DNA from: Castanea sativa
Lineage: Eukaryota; Streptophyta; Magnoliopsida; Fagales; Fagaceae
Assembly: GCF_040712315.1 (NCBI RefSeq)
Contig: NC_134015.1
Span: forward strand, 5,479,945-5,543,944
DNA: 64,000 bases
Direction of reading: 5' to 3'
Shown: in pieces, positions 59,835-64,000 of the stretch
How positions within the stretch are numbered: position 1 is the first letter of the stretch
How the letters are laid out: each line of letters starts with the position of its first letter
Made by a program: the position numbers and the translations under genes
Notes under the pieces: model-generated
Databases searched by the model: none
Seen by the model: the letters and a program-made list of their open reading frames with translations, nothing else
Told to the model about the DNA's origin: nothing

Positions 59835-60554
59835 AAAAAAAATAAATTTGTGTTTTTGAGCTCAATTTGCTTGCAAATCCTCAAAAATACTTGCTTTTAA
59901 CATGTATCAATTAACCTTTGTTGTAACTTGTAAGTGCATAACAAAATTAACGTTAATATTTTATCTGATTTGCATGCAAAAATATCATTGAGAAGCTACC
60001 ATGTGTCTTCTCTAGAAAATAGACAGAGCTTACTTCACTGAATTTAAGGCAAATAATACAGTAATTATGTAGTTTAAGCACTAATTCTAGGTGGGTTTGA
60101 CGTGAATTTTACACACATTGATATGCCTTCATTACATAACCAAATGTCTCCTTTATTAATCCAAAATGATCTTCAATTTGTTGAGTTATTCTTACATTTA
60201 ACGTTACTTAGGTCCCTTTTTAGCTTAGTTGTGTGTGACATTGCTTTGTCCCTTTCAGATTTGAAAGATTACCTAGGTGGATTCCTATTTAATTCTGCCA
60301 AATGTGCCTATTCCATCCCTAAACTAGCATGTCCTCTTCTTCTTTCGGGCAACTTAAGAGTTAAGAGGAATTTTATAAAATATTCAATTGATTTCATTTT
60401 TTTTTTTTTTTTGAATCCTCACATGACTTTATTATATGTATGTTTGAGAATCTAACATGCCTAAGTTAGCCCAAGCTTTTAACAGCCCCATTAGTATATG
60501 TTGGAATATACAACTATAGATTGCATTATATGTGTGTAATTTTTATTTTAGACT
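59835..60554. other. Non-genic stretch
   Basis: A 117-aa + strand ORF at 60,102 has no recognised domain and ends in a low-complexity F run; treated as chance. Confidence 0.5.
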
Positions 60555-60715
60555 ATACGGGGAGTGACTTGATGGTAAGAATTCTTGTCTCAGTACTCAG
60601 AGAGAAGCGGTTGAGCAGTACTCCCAATAAGACCTGTGTGGTACACATTGTATTACTCATTGCCGTCACGTGACGTGAGATCGATGAGTCCATACCAAAG
60701 ACCCCTTTTTTAATC
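60555..60715 (+). mobile_element. Probable tRNA-derived SINE
   Basis: A pol III-like head GTGACTTGATGGTAAGAATT (A-box), GCGGTTGAGCAGT (B-box-like) and a following unique part ending in a T-rich run (CCCCTTTTTT). The pattern is that of plant tRNA-derived SINEs; no TSD found. Confidence 0.5.
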
Positions 60716-62372
60716 CAGCTAAAAAAAAAAGAGTAATATTATTTTAGAAGAAATATGATGAAAAGAAAAATTAATAGCTCGCTCAAGTGAGGCCAAGGTG
60801 CAAGAAATTGTGTGATCGGCAAAAACAAAGCAAACGGGAAACAAAATGGTTATATTGGCACTTAACCAAGCCATCACAAACGAGTTACGAGAGTTGAGCA
60901 AAGAATGAGCAACGTAGTAGTGAGGATGAGTGGATACAAGTGAGGTTAGTCTCGCTCGATATCCGCTCGAGTGAGGTTAGTCTAGCTCGAGCAAGACAAT
61001 TACAAAATGTGCAGATTTTGCTACTAAAAAAAAACAACAACAACAACAACAAGAAGAAGTTAACAACAACACCGAGGAATGAGATATTTAATGTCTATAA
61101 TGGCAAGTTACAGCCTCATGCTTTTTCAAAGGCAATTTTTCATTGTCTATATATAGAGCTTCCATATTTAGATATTTTTTTCCTATTGATTTCACACCAT
61201 TACAGAGAAATTAACAAAATATTTCAAGTTTGTTACTTGAAGAATTCTGACTTAAGAACTCTTTTGAGTTTGGGCAAATATTGTATTAAAAATAGTAAGT
61301 TCATTCGTGCCTCCAAGTCTAAGCCATTAAGGTCTTATATTCTTTTATTGTGAATATATGTAATTAGTCCTGACTGGTCTGTTAAAAAATTCATAATTAA
61401 ATCCAAAATTTTGGAATTAAGGATTAGGTGTTGTTGTGTACAATAAGATGAGTGACTTTGTGGCTGAGCTAAGAGCCTCTTGACTTCACTATGTATTTCC
61501 TTTGTTAATGCCTTCATGATGCCTAATATTCTTCTAATAATAATGAATAACCAATCCCTTTGCTTATTTGTAAAGGCTAAACATATCATCATGATTAGAT
61601 TACTCAACTTTAAAAACGAAAACAAATACTTAAAAGGTTAAGAAAGGTTAAGATGATCATTAGCACCATTGTACTTGTGAACAAAAGAAAATTAATATTT
61701 TCATGATATTACATTATTACTTGAAAAATGCAATGCCCTCGTCCATTCATTTCCACTTGAAAGCTTCTTTGCATCCAATCCATGTTTATGATTACGAGTC
61801 TTTTAAAACCACATAGTATGGGTTTTTTTTGTTTTTTTGTTTTATACCCCTTCTTATACCCCATGCACACCACTTTTTAAATTAATTAGTACTTTGCAAC
61901 TTTAAATGGATACCATACAGTAAGAGCATCACCATCATATAATTCTTCTGGTAAAATTAGGCAGTTGGTCATTTTCAATGATCAATACACTAGTTAAAAT
62001 TGGTCACTAGTCTAATTCAAAATGAGTCCTTGTCACAAATTTAACAAAAAAAAAAAAAGATTATAAACCAATTATGGCATTGTATTTTTTTATTTTTCTA
62101 GAAAGATGTTTCTTTTTTCAAAGGGTTTTTGAGCTGATTTGTTAAAAGTCCCCAAGAAAATGCATGTTCCATTTATACTTTAGCTTTCTTTTTTTTCCCT
62201 CCCCTCTCTCTCTCCCCCATGATGCACAAGAGCATGCTTGAAATTACATGAAAGTGAGCAAGTAGAGGAAAAGAAGCAGAAAAAAAAAAAAAAAAAAAAA
62301 GTGGGGCTAGCCAAGCAGACCAACTTAAGTTAGCCCTCCAGAGAGAAAAGAAGGGAGGGGCAGAAAAGCAGC
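60716..62372. other. Non-genic stretch
   Basis: AT-rich. A (CAA)n/(GAA)n run at 61,033-61,058, poly-A at 62,279-62,300, and CTC-rich DNA at 62,196-62,218. A paired GTGAGGTTAGTCT motif lies at 60,940 and 60,973. No supported gene. Confidence 0.5.
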
Positions 62373-62578
62373 TTATCTTTCATGCCATTTGTCACTGATT
62401 GGTGATGGGCAACCAGTAAGCAATTCATGGACAGAGTAAGTAGGAGGAGCACATGATATGTGCACCATCTCATGATTTAGGCCACTATTAACCATTTGTT
62501 TAAAGAATGTCTGTATATCAGGAGCTTCCAGGGCAGACCAAGAAATTTTTGTCCCAAACATTTGGATGCTAGCAAGGT
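62373..62578 (-). CDS. Possible terminal exon of an unrecognised gene
   Basis: The minus-strand frame from an acceptor-like CTTGCTAG at about 62,572 reads IQMFGTKISWSALEAPDIQT and goes on to PTYSVHELLTGCPSPISDKW before a stop. Its balanced composition and lack of low complexity make it look protein-like, and it would be a last exon of about 66 codons. I found no convincing upstream exon in the remaining 1.4 kb and do not recognise the family. It may be a pseudogene fragment. Confidence 0.3.
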
Positions 62579-63540
62579 AATCTCGTAAATGTTTGATTTC
62601 AAAGAACAAATATTGATATGAGAATTGTTGGAAGGAAAATTTTCTGATAAAATATGAACCAAATTAAAAGTAGGTTGTTGAACAAATGATAGGCCAAATT
62701 TTGAGATAATTAATTTAAGATGATTTTAGTTGTGTCTGTATTTAATGTCATATATTTTGTTTATAATTGGTCTTAAATTCAAAAAAAGAAAAGAGAAAGA
62801 GATAGGTTGACGACTAATATAAAATTTAGTCACTTTATTATGAAATGAGAATATAAATAATATAAATCTTAAGAATTTAAGGGACTTCAATTTAAAGATT
62901 TTATTTAGGCTCATTATTATTTTAAAATCCATACTATCCATTCATGAAGCTGTCAAAAGATAAATTGTACATATCCACAACCAAGTTTCATTAATTGACA
63001 GTACTTTGCAACCTATAAATACAATCTTTGTCAGTAAATTCTAGATATTTTCCAAAGAGTCCGACAACTTTGTTGTAAAACATATTGTCCTATACCTTTT
63101 ATTTCCTTTGCAATATTATGTATGTGATCATCTGCAAACCACGTATATTTGATGATGACATGCTAATTAAGGGATTAAGACTTCTAATTAATAATCCAGA
63201 GTTCCAACCAATTGTATATGTGTCATAATTCTTAAATAAATCCTGCAGGTAAAATGCTTGTTTCAAAAATGATAATTAGTCTAAATTTTAATGCTCTCAT
63301 AACCATTTATTAGGTGTCATATCTTCAGTAGTTATTATAGAGATTGCATGTATCTGAAACTTATATACATGTCCTATTGGCAAAATTACACCAATCTCCT
63401 TAGGCCCTATTTAGTTGGGAGGATAGAAATTTTCAACATTGACCTTTGAAGTTTCAAAAAATAGTAGTCCCCATCTTGAATTTTAATATAATCTAGTGAT
63501 ATGAAATTTTCAACAACTTTTCTCACAATTACTAACATAA
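62579..63540. other. Non-genic stretch
   Basis: AT-rich, no gene or clear element. Confidence 0.5.
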
Positions 63541-63650
63541 CTTAGAATTGTTCAAGCTTTGGATAACGATGGTCTCAGGCCCAGTTCTTCTAGATGTTTT
63601 ATGTTTGCTTGATCAATAAAATATTTATTCAGCAAAAAAAAAAAAAAAAA
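63541..63650 (+). mobile_element. Possible 5'-truncated LINE or retrocopy tail
   Basis: TTTGCTTGATCAATAAAATA is followed shortly by an A18 run (63,633-63,650), a form common at the 3' end of plant L1-type elements. Weak flanking repeats (ACTAACATAAC near 63,528; ACTAACGTGAC after the tail) could be a TSD. Too short to classify firmly. Confidence 0.35.
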
Positions 63651-64000
63651 ACCAACTAACGTGACCTATTTGTAATTGATATATAAAAGTGATGTTAGTG
63701 GGCCTGCATGAAAGTAAAATTGCTCAAATCGTAACTTACTACCTTAAAATGTTGTGCAAAAATTTGTGTCTCTGTCATTGCTCTTATGATAAATATAAGA
63801 AATAAACTAAAATCCCTATTCCCCCTTAAGTGATCTGATTAACTTAATTTACCAAAAGTTAGGAATGTTCATTGGATAACTCAAATGTAAAATAAGTGTG
63901 TTTATCACAAACCTCAAGGAGGAAAATGTGTTAATAAAACGTTGGGAGTGAAGTGTAATTTTTTTATGTCTCAAGAGACATTAATGCAATTTTCTCTATT
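63651..64000. other. Non-genic end of window
   Basis: AT-rich DNA with nothing recognised. Confidence 0.5.

Noticed and set aside
62318..62350. Possible miRNA hairpin around GCTAGCCAAGCAGACC
   Set aside because: The AACTTAAGTT palindrome is too short and no star strand pairs with it.

Overview
This is a plant nuclear segment. It is AT-rich, its genes have many introns, it contains plant-specific families (GUB_WAK_bind secreted proteins, a CH-domain KIN-14 kinesin, a plant clade PP2C), and it is full of plant transposon types. The repeat families look like those of a woody rosid, possibly Fagaceae; that placement is inference. The window contains no bacterial operons, CRISPR arrays or rRNA genes.

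Layout. 1-29,400 is a segmental-duplication cluster. Three intron-free ORFs for short secreted galacturonan-binding (GUB_WAK-type) proteins lie on the + strand at 494, 10,661 and 25,633. Homologous flanking DNA surrounds each one. Two truncated 3' pieces of a PP2C gene (around 9.3 kb, and 20.5 plus 23.9 kb) travel with the second and third copies. The intact PP2C gene lies at 32,181-34,570 (minus strand, 7 exons, 428 aa). The three paralogous blocks act as empty-site controls for one another, so several insertions (SINEs, MITEs, an hAT-like element, an LTR-derived element) can be bounded to the base. A 1,929-bp solo LTR with a 5-bp target-site duplication (TSD) sits inside the second PP2C fragment.

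29,400-43,600 is mostly non-genic, with a 0.75-kb tandem duplication, an ABAB repeat, MITEs, SINEs and microsatellites. 43,644-48,662 is a complete 5.0-kb PIF/Harbinger transposon with matching terminal inverted repeats (TIRs). Its DDE transposase gene is uninterrupted (3 exons, 389 aa), but its Myb/SANT-like partner ORF carries a nonsense codon. 50,650-57,942 is a full minus-strand KIN-14 kinesin gene (19 exons, 1,034 aa) with an N-terminal calponin-homology domain and an internal motor. One of its introns has AT-AC ends and the U12-type donor ATATCCTT. 58,300-64,000 has small repeats and no gene I can support beyond one possible terminal exon.

How the genes relate. PP2C and KIN-14 are two neighbouring housekeeping-type genes on one strand. 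The equivalent Arabidopsis pair (AT1G09160/AT1G09170, from memory) is also adjacent, so this is probably an old syntenic block into which the WAK-type cluster and transposons were added. All exon coordinates were read by eye from frame continuity, splice consensus and family knowledge; no alignment or transcript was available.
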